Assembly (NCBI GenBank): GCA_013152795.1
Contig: JAADFS010000225.1
Span: forward strand, 1 to 21,081
Reading direction: 5' to 3'
Source of the DNA: Deferribacteres bacterium
GTDB lineage: Bacteria > Nitrospirota > Thermodesulfovibrionia > UBA6902
Length of the DNA stretch: 21,081 nucleotides
The first letter of the stretch is position 1; each line of letters starts with the position of its first letter. The notes beneath the pieces were generated by a model that saw nothing but the letters and a program-made list of their open reading frames with translations, made no database searches and was not told where the DNA came from. A program made the translations under genes and the position numbers. Shown here piece by piece: positions 6,772-13,001 of the stretch.

Positions 6772-7638
6772 TCACGGCTTATATTCCCCTACCAGTCCCT
6801 GCGGCCTGCAGAGCATCAGGGCCGTAAGTACCATGCCGTAAATGAACTCCTGTATCTTGGCCGATACGATGACAGGCAGCCCCAGGTACCGGAGCCCCTC
6901 GGGCAGTAATATTAAAAACACGGCCCCCAGCAGCGGGCCGTAGAGGTTGCCCAGGCCGCCCAGGATGATGATCACAAACATGAAGATAGACTCATTGACG
7001 CCTGACACCGAGGGGTCGATATATCCGATGTACGATGCATACAGCGAGCCCGCTGCCGCGGCCATCATGGAGCCCGTTACAAAGATCGCGAGTTTATAAT
7101 AAACGGTGTTGTAGCCGAATATCCGTACAGCCGCTTCATCCTCGCGGATCGCCTTTAAGACCCTGCCGAATGATGAATTCACGATAAACCTGCAGATGAA
7201 AAACGTCACCACAAAAAAGGCTGTGGAAAGCATGAGGAAATCCGCGTTGGACACGAGCCGGTACCCGAAGACAGACGCCCTCGGCACGCCGAATATCCCC
7301 TGCCCGCCGCGCGTGAGGCCCTGCCAGTTCAGCAGCACGGCAAACACTATTGTACTGAACCCCAGAGAAACAATCGCGAAATAATCATCGCTGAACCTGC
7401 TCAGCACCATGCCGACAAGCAGGGCCGCAGCGAACGTTATCAGCACGCCGAGCGCCACGGACATCATGAACCCCGCGCCGAGCCTCGTCAGGAGCAGGGC
7501 GGTGGTGTAGGCGCCTATCCCGTAAAACGAGGCATGAGTAATGGAGAAAAGCCCGGTATAACCGACAATGAGGTTCAGGCTCATCCCGGTGATTGAGAAG
7601 ATAGTGAAGTAAACTGCAATATGAATCAGATAGTCCAT
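6772..7638 (-). CDS. livM: LivM-type ABC transporter permease
   Basis: Second permease class of a HAAT importer, 288 aa with about eight to nine hydrophobic helices. LivM hallmarks are GMSLNLIVGYTGLFSITHASFYGIGAY near the N-terminus, FGRVLKAIREDEAAVRIFGYN in the coupling-loop region and a long glycine-rich C-terminal IILGGLGNLYGPLLGAVF. It is short for LivM, as many family members are, and lacks a long cytoplasmic tail. The ATG at 7638 has only a weak ribosome binding site. It is the sole livM in the window, placed after livK2-livH2 with a 122-nt spacer, and must serve both LivH paralogues if each forms a transporter. Confidence 0.92.
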   Translation of the reverse strand: MDYLIHIAVYFTIFSITGMSLNLIVGYTGLFSITHASFYGIGAYTTALLLTRLGAGFMMSVALGVLITFAAALLVGMVLSRFSDDYFAIVSLGFSTIVFAVLLNWQGLTRGGQGIFGVPRASVFGYRLVSNADFLMLSTAFFVVTFFICRFIVNSSFGRVLKAIREDEAAVRIFGYNTVYYKLAIFVTGSMMAAAAGSLYASYIGYIDPSVSGVNESIFMFVIIILGGLGNLYGPLLGAVFLILLPEGLRYLGLPVIVSAKIQEFIYGMVLTALMLCRPQGLVGEYKP

Positions 7639-7655
7639 AAAAAATTGTTTTCACA

Positions 7656-7756
7656 GGGGGGGCAGGGTACAGGGGGCAGGGGGCAGAAAAAATATATCCG
7701 GACATCCGAATCTTCAAATTTCATTCTGCACCCTGCACCCTGACAACTGCACCCTC
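7656..7756. repeat. low-complexity CTGCACCCTG / GGGGGCAG repeats
   Basis: The livH2-livM spacer holds GGGGGCAG units (7656-7686) and CTGCACCCTG units (7723-7755). Related CTGCACCCTGACAACTG units occur at 6621-6652, 10,029-10,043 and 11,050-11,078. No hairpin with a U-tract is present. Confidence 0.6.
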
Positions 7757-7760
7757 TGAA

Positions 7761-8627
7761 CTACGTCCCCAGGATGCCCCGGGGCCGGAACAGCAAAAAT
7801 ATTATAAGCAGCCCGAATGCCGATGCATCCCTCCATCCACCTGAAAAGGCCACCACGCCGATGTTCTCCACAAGCCCGAGCAGGTAAGCGCCGAGCGCCC
7901 CGCCGTAAATATTTCCGGCCCCCCCGATGATGGAAGCGGTTATGCCCTTTAAAAGGAGCATCATGCCCATTGCCGGCAGTAGCCCCACATCAAACCCGAT
8001 CAGTATCCCGCCGAGGCCGGCTATGGCGGAGCCGATAAAGAACACGTACCCGATGATTCTGTCGGTGTCGATCCCGATGATCCTGGCCACTTCCTCGTCA
8101 TCGCCTATTGCCTTCACCGCCCTGCCGAACCTTGTTTTATTGATAACCAGCGCCAGCAGCGCGGTCACGGATATGCCCGCGGCCATGATCGCAACCTGTA
8201 TCTCGGTGACCACGGCTCCGAATATTTCATAAGTCTCAGGTATCTCGCCCATGCCCGACAGCCTCTGGAAGCCGGTGCCGAAGACCAGGGCGATAAGCGC
8301 CTGAAGCGCCCAGAGAATACCCAGGGAGGCAACGAGCATGATCACGCTGGAGGCCCTCTTCCTCCTCAGGATACTGAAGACCGCCCTGTCCGCAAGCATG
8401 CCGGCGACACCTACAAGCAGCACCCCGGCCGCCACACCGGGCAGCAGGCCGAGCCCGAGCGTGTTGTGCAGGAGGAATACGGTATATCCCCCAAGCACGA
8501 TAAACACGCCGTGGGCGATGTTGAAAAACTTCGTCACCCAGTAGATCAAATTAAAGCCGAGCGCGATCAGGGTGTAGATCGCACCCGCGATAATTGTATC
8601 CATTACAACCTGGGATAAAATATCCAC
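7761..8627 (-). CDS. livH: LivH-type ABC transporter permease, copy 2
   Basis: HAAT-family permease of 288 aa, the paralogue of livH1 at 3035-3901. It shares GAIYTLIALGFNLIY, KFFNIAHGVF, SSVIMLVASLG, AVKAIGDDEEVARIIGID, YVFFIGSAIAGLGGILIG and AFGLLIIFLLFRPRG. Divergence is concentrated in the segment around residues 100-165, which may line the substrate path or contact the binding protein. It starts with GTG (8627-8625) one base after the livK2 stop, mirroring the TTG start and 2-nt gap of livH1, so the tight livK-livH coupling predates the duplication. Confidence 0.92.
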   Translation of the reverse strand: MDILSQVVMDTIIAGAIYTLIALGFNLIYWVTKFFNIAHGVFIVLGGYTVFLLHNTLGLGLLPGVAAGVLLVGVAGMLADRAVFSILRRKRASSVIMLVASLGILWALQALIALVFGTGFQRLSGMGEIPETYEIFGAVVTEIQVAIMAAGISVTALLALVINKTRFGRAVKAIGDDEEVARIIGIDTDRIIGYVFFIGSAIAGLGGILIGFDVGLLPAMGMMLLLKGITASIIGGAGNIYGGALGAYLLGLVENIGVVAFSGGWRDASAFGLLIIFLLFRPRGILGT

Positions 8628-8628
8628 C

Positions 8629-9714
8629 TTACGGCTCTATGTGAACGACCTTGCCGTTCTTTATCATCTGCACCGTGGGCCTTGAATAGACCCTTCCGTT
8701 GGGCTTGACATACAGTGTGCCGAGCGCGCCCTTGAAGTTCCTTATCTTTTTCAGTTCAGCGGATATCTGATCCGGGGTGGGCCTGGATGATGACTTCACG
8801 TTTTCCGCGGCGGTTATGACAAGCTTGACAATGTCATACGCATTGGCCGCGCCTATGGTCTGGTCTTTTCCGAATCTCTTCCTGAACGCCTCGATAAAGC
8901 CGTGCGAGGGCTCTGCACCGCCCACAAAGAACTCTCCCTCAAAGAGCTCCGGTTCCTTTGATACGGCAAAGGACTCGATTGCGGTTAAAGGGACATCCAG
9001 CCCCAGTTCCTTTATCTGCTTGGTAAGTATCTCCAGCTCGGGCGTCCTGAGGATAAGCACGATGATATCCGGCCGGGCCTGTTTTATCCTGGCGATCTCC
9101 GTCCTGAAGTCCTTCTGGCCGCTCTGCACCTCCTGGGTGCCCACAAAATCCACCCGTGTCTTCAGGTCATTATAAATCGACACATAATCGTTCAGCGACA
9201 CGTTTACAAACGCCGCGGGCCTTGTATAACCCCTCTTCCTGATCTGTTCGGCCATCACGCTGTTCTGTTCAGGCAGAGAGGTCCAGTGGGCGAAGTTGTT
9301 CTCCCCCTTTGTAACAGACGGCTCGGTTGTGACGGCAAAGTGAATGATCCCGTGCTGGTCCGCGAGCCTGGACAGCACGCCCCCGGAGCCGCCGCCTGCG
9401 GATACAATGACATCAACCTTGTCGATGCTGATGAACTTGTTGCCCACGGTTGCGTCTATCTTGGGATCAAGCTTGTCGTCCTCGAACAACAGTTCGTAAT
9501 TGTACTTCGTCTCCCCCATCTCCTCTTTTGCCAGGATTGCCGCATCCCTCATCCCCTCGCCGATGAAACCGATATCACCGGTCAGGGGAATGCTGAACCC
9601 TATCTTGACCGTCGGTTTCACCTCCGGTTTGCCGCTCATGGAGAATACATACCCCGCCGACATAATCACTGCTGCTGCAACCATGCCGGCAAAAATCCTC
9701 ACTGCCTGTCTCAT
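8629..9714 (-). CDS. livK: LivK-type periplasmic substrate-binding protein, copy 2
   Basis: Type I periplasmic binding protein, 361 aa, paralogous to LivK1. An N-terminal hydrophobic segment (residues ~5-24) without a lipobox cysteine precedes VKIGFSIPLTGDIGFIGEGM and LFEDDKLDPKIDATVGNKFI. The C-terminal halves match LivK1 around ELEILTKQI, PELFEGEFFVGGAEPSHGF and ANAYDIVKL. The ligand-contacting middle region differs between paralogues (VSAGGGSGGVLSRLADQ here, VTVGHAPRITVPLARQ in LivK1), so the two may bind different ligands. The ATG at 9714 has AGGAGG 6 nt upstream. Repeat copy B begins 27 nt upstream and separates the gene from arsS. Confidence 0.9.
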   Translation of the reverse strand: MRQAVRIFAGMVAAAVIMSAGYVFSMSGKPEVKPTVKIGFSIPLTGDIGFIGEGMRDAAILAKEEMGETKYNYELLFEDDKLDPKIDATVGNKFISIDKVDVIVSAGGGSGGVLSRLADQHGIIHFAVTTEPSVTKGENNFAHWTSLPEQNSVMAEQIRKRGYTRPAAFVNVSLNDYVSIYNDLKTRVDFVGTQEVQSGQKDFRTEIARIKQARPDIIVLILRTPELEILTKQIKELGLDVPLTAIESFAVSKEPELFEGEFFVGGAEPSHGFIEAFRKRFGKDQTIGAANAYDIVKLVITAAENVKSSSRPTPDQISAELKKIRNFKGALGTLYVKPNGRVYSRPTVQMIKNGKVVHIEP

Positions 9715-9740
9715 ATCTTCCTCCTTTTTTTCGGTGTTAA

Positions 9741-9955
9741 CCTTACAATGGCATAAAATACTGCCAGCGGGGCAGAGGAGTCTGCCGGGAAAGCTTTATC
9801 TGCGATACCTTCAGGGAATATTCCGCACGGCATATTTGACGTCTTTTTGAACTTCACTCTTTGTTACTTCCTGCAATGAAGACTTATTTCCAATATCCCA
9901 TCGCTTTATAAAGGTTTTCCGGCAGACTCCTCTGCCCGTTTATGCAACATTAGGG
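9741..9955. repeat. MITE-like palindromic repeat, copy B (full length)
   Basis: About 215 bp with the same layout as copies A and C. Its terminal hairpin is GGCAGAGGAGTCTGCC at the left and the exact mirror GGCAGACTCCTCTGCC at the right, whereas A and C have GGCAGGAGAGCCTGCC at both ends. The two ends of one copy therefore match each other better than they match other copies. It occupies most of the arsS-livK2 spacer and would be transcribed in that mRNA. Confidence 0.87.
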
Positions 9956-9973
9956 ATAATTTTGTAATAATTC

Positions 9974-10043
9974 ACTCCCCCCCTCCCCCTGACCCCCTCC
10001 CGCCAGGGGAGGGGGGAGTTGTTTCATTCTGCACCCTGCACCC
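9974..10043. repeat. C/G-rich hairpin repeat family, copy 2
   Basis: Matches 6571-6652 closely, including CCCCCTCCCGCCAGGGGAGG, TTGTTTC and CTGCACCCTGCACCCT. It lies 4 nt after the arsS stop codon, so it would form a strong hairpin at the end of that reading frame. Confidence 0.75.
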
Positions 10044-10046
10044 TAA

Positions 10047-11009
10047 TCAATCATTAACCAGCAAATCAGTACACGTGCATCCCGCGCCTGCCGTGCACAT
10101 AAAGCACAGGGGATGCGTGACAATCTCCCTGCTGCTGAGGGCTTCGTAATCAAAATCATCTATGCCCGCGCCGCTGTCCTTAATCGGCATATCGAGCACA
10201 CGCCAGAAATCACAGTCATACGCCTTCCTGCCGTCAAACCCGTAGGAGACGCTGGTCCTGCACATCAGGGTGTCCACGGTATCCGGATTGAACCTGGCCT
10301 CAAGCTCTTTCATGTACCTGTCGAACTCCTCATCCGACATGGATTTCCGCATCCTCCCGATGGGCATATTGTTCAGTGTAAACAAACGGTTAAAGGTTAT
10401 TCCGTGCATCTCCTTCAGGTTGTCCCTGTACGCGCGGTCAAGCGATGCACCGTCGGACAGTATGCCGGTACCGGCGGGGTTGAACGCTATATTCAGCTCA
10501 AGGGATGTGCCCTCCCTGCCGTAACCGAGACTGTTGAGCCTCTTCAATGCGGCTATGACCTTTTTATAAGTCCCCTTTCCCCTCTGCCTGTCCGTAACCT
10601 CCTCGGTGTAATGCGGGAGGGATGCAATAATCGTTACCCTGTTTTCAGCAAGGAACTCCGGCAAATCCTCCATGCCCGGCTCATCATACAACGTGAGGTT
10701 TGAAGGCAGCAGCACCTCCCTGCCCATGTCCGCCGCTGATTTTACAAAATACCGGAAGTGCGGGTGCAATTCCGGCGCGCCCCCGGATACATCCACGGTA
10801 GTGATTGCCCGGTGACGGCTCAAGATATCCAGGAGCTTCTCCAGGGTGCTTAAAGGCATCTCCTCCGTGCTGTCCGGCGATGCATCCACATAGCAGTGCG
10901 TGCACCGCATATTGCACTTATGGCCCATTATCACTATCAGGGCCGTCATCTCCCTGGCCTTCAGCGGATAATATCCATACTCCTTAAGCTTACGGTCAAA
11001 ACTGTTCAT
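10047..11009 (-). CDS. arsS: ArsS-like radical SAM/Cys-rich enzyme (arsenosugar biosynthesis type)
   Basis: Radical SAM enzyme, 320 aa. ArsS enzymes transfer a 5'-deoxyadenosyl group to dimethylarsenite in arsenosugar synthesis. Seen here: cluster motif CNMRCTHC (C32, C36, C39) followed by YVDASP, SGGAPELHPHFRYFV, LTLYDEPGMEDLPEFLAENRV, ASLPHYTEEVTDRQRG, LNSLGYG, GITFNRLFTLNNMPIGR, LMCRTSVSYG, YDCDFWRVL and the C-terminal Cys cluster CFMCTAGAGCTC. These are the family's hallmarks in order. In the usual ASLPCY motif the Cys is replaced by His. Start: ATG at 11,009 with AAGGAGG upstream. It heads the first unit behind leader RNA 2. Whether its product is a true arsenosugar precursor is inferred from family and from arsM nearby. 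Confidence 0.82.
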   Translation of the reverse strand: MNSFDRKLKEYGYYPLKAREMTALIVIMGHKCNMRCTHCYVDASPDSTEEMPLSTLEKLLDILSRHRAITTVDVSGGAPELHPHFRYFVKSAADMGREVLLPSNLTLYDEPGMEDLPEFLAENRVTIIASLPHYTEEVTDRQRGKGTYKKVIAALKRLNSLGYGREGTSLELNIAFNPAGTGILSDGASLDRAYRDNLKEMHGITFNRLFTLNNMPIGRMRKSMSDEEFDRYMKELEARFNPDTVDTLMCRTSVSYGFDGRKAYDCDFWRVLDMPIKDSGAGIDDFDYEALSSREIVTHPLCFMCTAGAGCTCTDLLVND

Positions 11010-11076
11010 ACCGCCCCTCCTTTCAACCTGACCTTCCGTGGTAACACCTCTGCACCCTGACAACTGCCCCCTGCCC

Positions 11077-11141
11077 CCTTACAATGGCATAAAATACTGC
11101 CGGCGGGGCAGACTCCTCTGCCCGTTTATGCAACATTAAGG
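11077..11141. repeat. MITE-like repeat, internally deleted copy E
   Basis: Only the two tips remain (CCTTACAATGGCATAAAATA and CCCGTTTATGCAACATTAAGG) around one hairpin, GGCAGACTCCTCTGCC. Sequence and hairpin match copy B. The junction falls on GGCAG, which occurs in both end hairpins of B, so a recombination or slippage between 5-bp direct repeats explains the loss. It separates leader 2 from the arsS start codon. Confidence 0.75.
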
Positions 11142-11193
11142 TTAACAGGAGGAGTATAACTCCTGAATCCTCTCGCCCTGAACAGGGTGATTC

Positions 11194-11242
11194 AAAACGA
11201 AAAGGCCCGATTGATTAATGAATACCATTAATCAATCGGGCC
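11194..11242 (-). terminator. rho-independent terminator inside leader 2
   Basis: On the minus strand GGCCCGATTGATTAATG (11,242-11,226) pairs perfectly over 17 bp with 11,220-11,204 across a 5-nt loop, followed by TTTTCGTTTT. The stem sequence is nearly the same as in leader 1. It lies ~185 nt before the arsS start. Confidence 0.92.
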
Positions 11243-11319
11243 TTAATGACCTGATTTCAACCCTGTCCGGGATCCGAAATTTGTTCCGGCAGGGGAACCT
11301 ACCAGGGTTAAAGTAACCT
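11194..11319 (-). promoter_or_regulatory. candidate riboswitch-like leader RNA 2 upstream of arsS
   Basis: Predicted ~126-nt leader. It begins GGTTACTTTAACCCTG at 11,318, like leader 1. P1 pairs AACCCTG with CAGGGTT (11,309-11,303 with 11,265-11,259). P2 is built on CCGG/CCGG (11,289-11,286 with 11,270-11,267). Conserved single-stranded parts are TTCCCC before P2 and TCAGGTCATTAA before the terminator. In the alternative fold CCCTG-CCGG pairs with CCGG-A-CAGGG, which dismantles P1 and frees the 5' GGTTA/TAACC hairpin. The interior of P2 differs from leader 1 in length and sequence, as expected of a variable loop. Not recognised as a named RNA class. Confidence 0.7.
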
Positions 11320-11325
11320 TTTCAC

Positions 11326-11355
11326 ATTATACCTCAACATTGCATAAACCGGCAA
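11326..11355 (-). promoter_or_regulatory. promoter of the arsS unit
   Basis: TATAAT (11,331-11,326) with TTGCCG 18 nt upstream (11,355-11,350), and 7 nt from the -10 to the first conserved leader base. The -35 falls inside a fragment of the MITE-like repeat, so part of this promoter was supplied by the repeat. Confidence 0.65.
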
Positions 11356-11363
11356 GGCAGGCT
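11332..11363. repeat. MITE-like repeat, single-tip fragment F
   Basis: CCTCAACATTGCATAAACCGGCAAGGCAGGCT resembles the tip and hairpin start of the family (complement of the right end). The rest of the element is absent. It lies between the antitoxin gene and leader 2. Confidence 0.5.
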
Positions 11364-11379
11364 GGGGGGAGAGTTGAGT

Positions 11380-11541
11380 TCAAAGTTCAGAGTTTCCTTT
11401 GAATCTCTTCAAGTCAGAAATTTTTGATTTTCTTATTAACTCCTCCAATGCTGTAATAATAACCCTGGTTTTCGTTTGAATATGAGTAGCCTTCATTGCT
11501 TCTTCCAATAACCCTTCAGGTAAATCCAAAGTCGTTCTCAT
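11380..11541 (-). CDS. orphan VapB-type ribbon-helix-helix antitoxin, probably C-terminally truncated
   Basis: A 53-aa protein that opens MRTTLDLPEGLLEEAMKATH, continues QTKTRVIITALEELIRKSK and ends in a short FKGNSEL. This is the DNA-binding ribbon-helix-helix pattern of VapB antitoxins (beta strand RTTLDLP, two helices around KTRV). Such antitoxins are usually ~65-80 aa with an acidic tail that blocks the VapC toxin. Here the tail is missing and the last codons are made of the same GAACTCTGAACTT-type low-complexity repeat found at 2993-3021. No PIN-domain toxin follows: downstream are a repeat fragment and leader 2. The ATG at 11,541 has AGGAGG 7 nt upstream. It may still bind DNA, including its own operator, but neutralising a toxin is doubtful. 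Confidence 0.8.
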   Translation of the reverse strand: MRTTLDLPEGLLEEAMKATHIQTKTRVIITALEELIRKSKISDLKRFKGNSEL

Positions 11542-11553
11542 AACCGGCCTCCT

Positions 11554-11590
11554 TATGCATTAATTTATCATTTCATGCATATGGTGTCAA
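11554..11590 (-). promoter_or_regulatory. promoter and palindromic operator of the vapB-like gene
   Basis: TTGACA (11,590-11,585), a 17-nt spacer and TAAATT (11,567-11,562) form a near-consensus sigma-70 promoter. The inverted repeat TATGCAT (11,554-11,560) and ATGCATA (11,575-11,581) straddles the -10, where ribbon-helix-helix antitoxins typically autorepress. Confidence 0.7.
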
Positions 11591-11628
11591 TTGTTTACAC
11601 CTGAAGCACTTCCGGATTAAAGCAAGTT

Positions 11629-11841
11629 CTCCCAGTGGCATAAAAATATCGCATGCGGGCAGGAGAGCCTGCCGGAAAAGCTTTATCTGCGATACCTTCA
11701 GGAAATACTTTGCACGGCATATGGACGTCTTTTGGAACTTCACTCTTTGTTATTTCCTGCAATAGAGACTTACTTTCAATATCCCATCGCTTTATAAAGG
11801 TTTTACGGCAGGCTCTCCTGCCCGTTTATGCAACATTAAGG
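11629..11841. repeat. MITE-like palindromic repeat, copy C (full length)
   Basis: About 213 bp, closest to copy A. The hairpin GGCAGGAGAGCCTGCC is at the left and its mirror GGCAGGCTCTCCTGCC at the right, and the right tip is TTTATGCAACATTAAGG. It lies between the small membrane protein gene and the antitoxin promoter and is the last family member before the housekeeping half. Confidence 0.87.
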
Positions 11842-11856
11842 TACATATCATGAAGG

Positions 11857-12105
11857 TTATGTATTCTTTTCTAAAAAATATTCATTTGTTGACTTTCTTG
11901 TGAATAAATATATCATTGCCAGATATATCAATGTATCGGTATTTAAAATATTTAATGATAATTCGGACGCAAGGGCGCTTAGTAATGTCGGCATAAAAAT
12001 CAGAAATATCAATAATAAAATCAAGGCGTTTTTAGCCCATATGTTTTTCCGGAGAACAAAAAAGCCAATAACTAACGCAGGCATTAATATGATGATGTTT
12101 GCCAT
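11857..12105 (-). CDS. small membrane protein of unknown function
   Basis: From the ATG at 12,105 the protein has 82 aa with two hydrophobic segments (residues ~3-18 and ~26-47) and a third moderately hydrophobic stretch (~54-67), ending STNEYFLEKNT. A GGGGG-type ribosome binding site lies 8 nt upstream. The frame is open further upstream to 12,216, but that part lacks hydrophobic character and overlaps the flanking direct repeat, so the short form is preferred. Local composition is more AT-rich than the genes around it, suggesting different ancestry. No family is recognised. Confidence 0.5.
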   Translation of the reverse strand: MANIIILMPALVIGFFVLRKNIWAKNALILLLIFLIFMPTLLSALASELSLNILNTDTLIYLAMIYLFTRKSTNEYFLEKNT

Positions 12106-12167
12106 ATATAAACCCCCAGTGTTGGTTTGCGTAAAAAATCGATGAGTCTGTTCATCTACACTACATA

Positions 12168-12243
12168 CCGGATAGGTTATGCGTTCAAAGAGCCTCGTTG
12201 ACGAAAAGAATATCACATTTTATGTTGCCGGGCAAGAAAATTT
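12168..12243 (+). repeat. flanking direct repeat, copy 2
   Basis: Same-orientation match to 22-97, with GCGTTCAAAGAGCC, GACGAAAAGAATATCACAT and TTGCCGGGCAAGAAA. It lies between the small membrane protein gene and the 3' end of the TonB-family gene, at the boundary between the accessory and housekeeping halves. Confidence 0.6.
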
Positions 12244-12259
12244 TCGGGAAGTAGGCTGC

Positions 12260-12988
12260 CTACATAATATAAGTCCTGCCGAGAATGTATATGAAATGCC
12301 CCCTTATCTTCAGGCTGTCCTTCTCCCAGTCCTCCGGCAGGGGCCAGAACGGTGAGGCGTCTCGCAGGGCCTTTATCGCCGCCTCATCAAGCTCCCTGTA
12401 GCCGGATGTCCTTACAATCTCGATCTCACCGACCGTGCCGTCTTTTTTTATCGTGAAATCCATGTAAAGGTCGCCCGATATTCCCAGGCGTGCAGCCTCT
12501 TCAGGATATTTCCAGATGTCTTCTATCCTCTTCTTCACTGTTCTCATGTATCTGCGGTACCGGAATCCGGATGTATCAAAGGAGAGCCCCTTTTCAGTGG
12601 GCAGGCCTTTCCGGGCGAATTTTTCTATGGTTTTTTTATCAAACAGTGAAGACAGAGGCGCCCTTTGCGGGAGCCGGGGGGCGGCCTCCGTATCTTCCCC
12701 GGCTTTTTGATGCGCCTCCGTGCCATTGCCGTGCACAGCCCCGGGCAGCGGCTTTTTCCTGCCTGCAGGACTACGGCGTTTTACACTGACAGGGGGATGA
12801 CGGGTCTTTTTTCTGAGAACCGGTTTTTTCTTAGGCGGGACCGGAGGCTTCCGGACCTCGACAGGCTCCACAAGGTCGACATTAAACACCGATCCCCTGC
12901 CGCCGGTCGATGGAGGCACGGTCCATATAACCCACAACAACAACAGGTGAAATAATACGGATACGGCTATGCAGTGCCTGAGTTTCAA
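12260..12988 (-). CDS. TonB-family energy transducer protein
   Basis: A 242-aa inner-membrane protein with the three parts of TonB: one N-terminal transmembrane helix (residues ~7-23, VSVLFHLLLLWVIW), a periplasmic Pro/Lys-rich spacer (~44-110, PPVPPKKKP and similar) and a C-terminal TonB-type domain (~150-242) with YPEEAARLGISGDLYMDFTI, KDGTVGEIEIVRTSGY and LDEAAIKALRDASPF. Such proteins transmit proton-motive force to outer-membrane receptors, or act in related envelope roles. There is no exbB/exbD nearby. The start is TTG at 12,988, 13 nt after the JAMM peptidase stop, with no strong ribosome binding site. It is the last gene of the housekeeping run. Confidence 0.85.
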   Translation of the reverse strand: MKLRHCIAVSVLFHLLLLWVIWTVPPSTGGRGSVFNVDLVEPVEVRKPPVPPKKKPVLRKKTRHPPVSVKRRSPAGRKKPLPGAVHGNGTEAHQKAGEDTEAAPRLPQRAPLSSLFDKKTIEKFARKGLPTEKGLSFDTSGFRYRRYMRTVKKRIEDIWKYPEEAARLGISGDLYMDFTIKKDGTVGEIEIVRTSGYRELDEAAIKALRDASPFWPLPEDWEKDSLKIRGHFIYILGRTYIM

Positions 12989-13001
12989 TTTGTCCGGAAT
13001 G

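Noticed and set aside
11653..11853. Plus-strand ORF inside repeat copy C (66 codons)
   Set aside because: The frame is not preserved in copies A and B, so it is not a conserved repeat-encoded protein.
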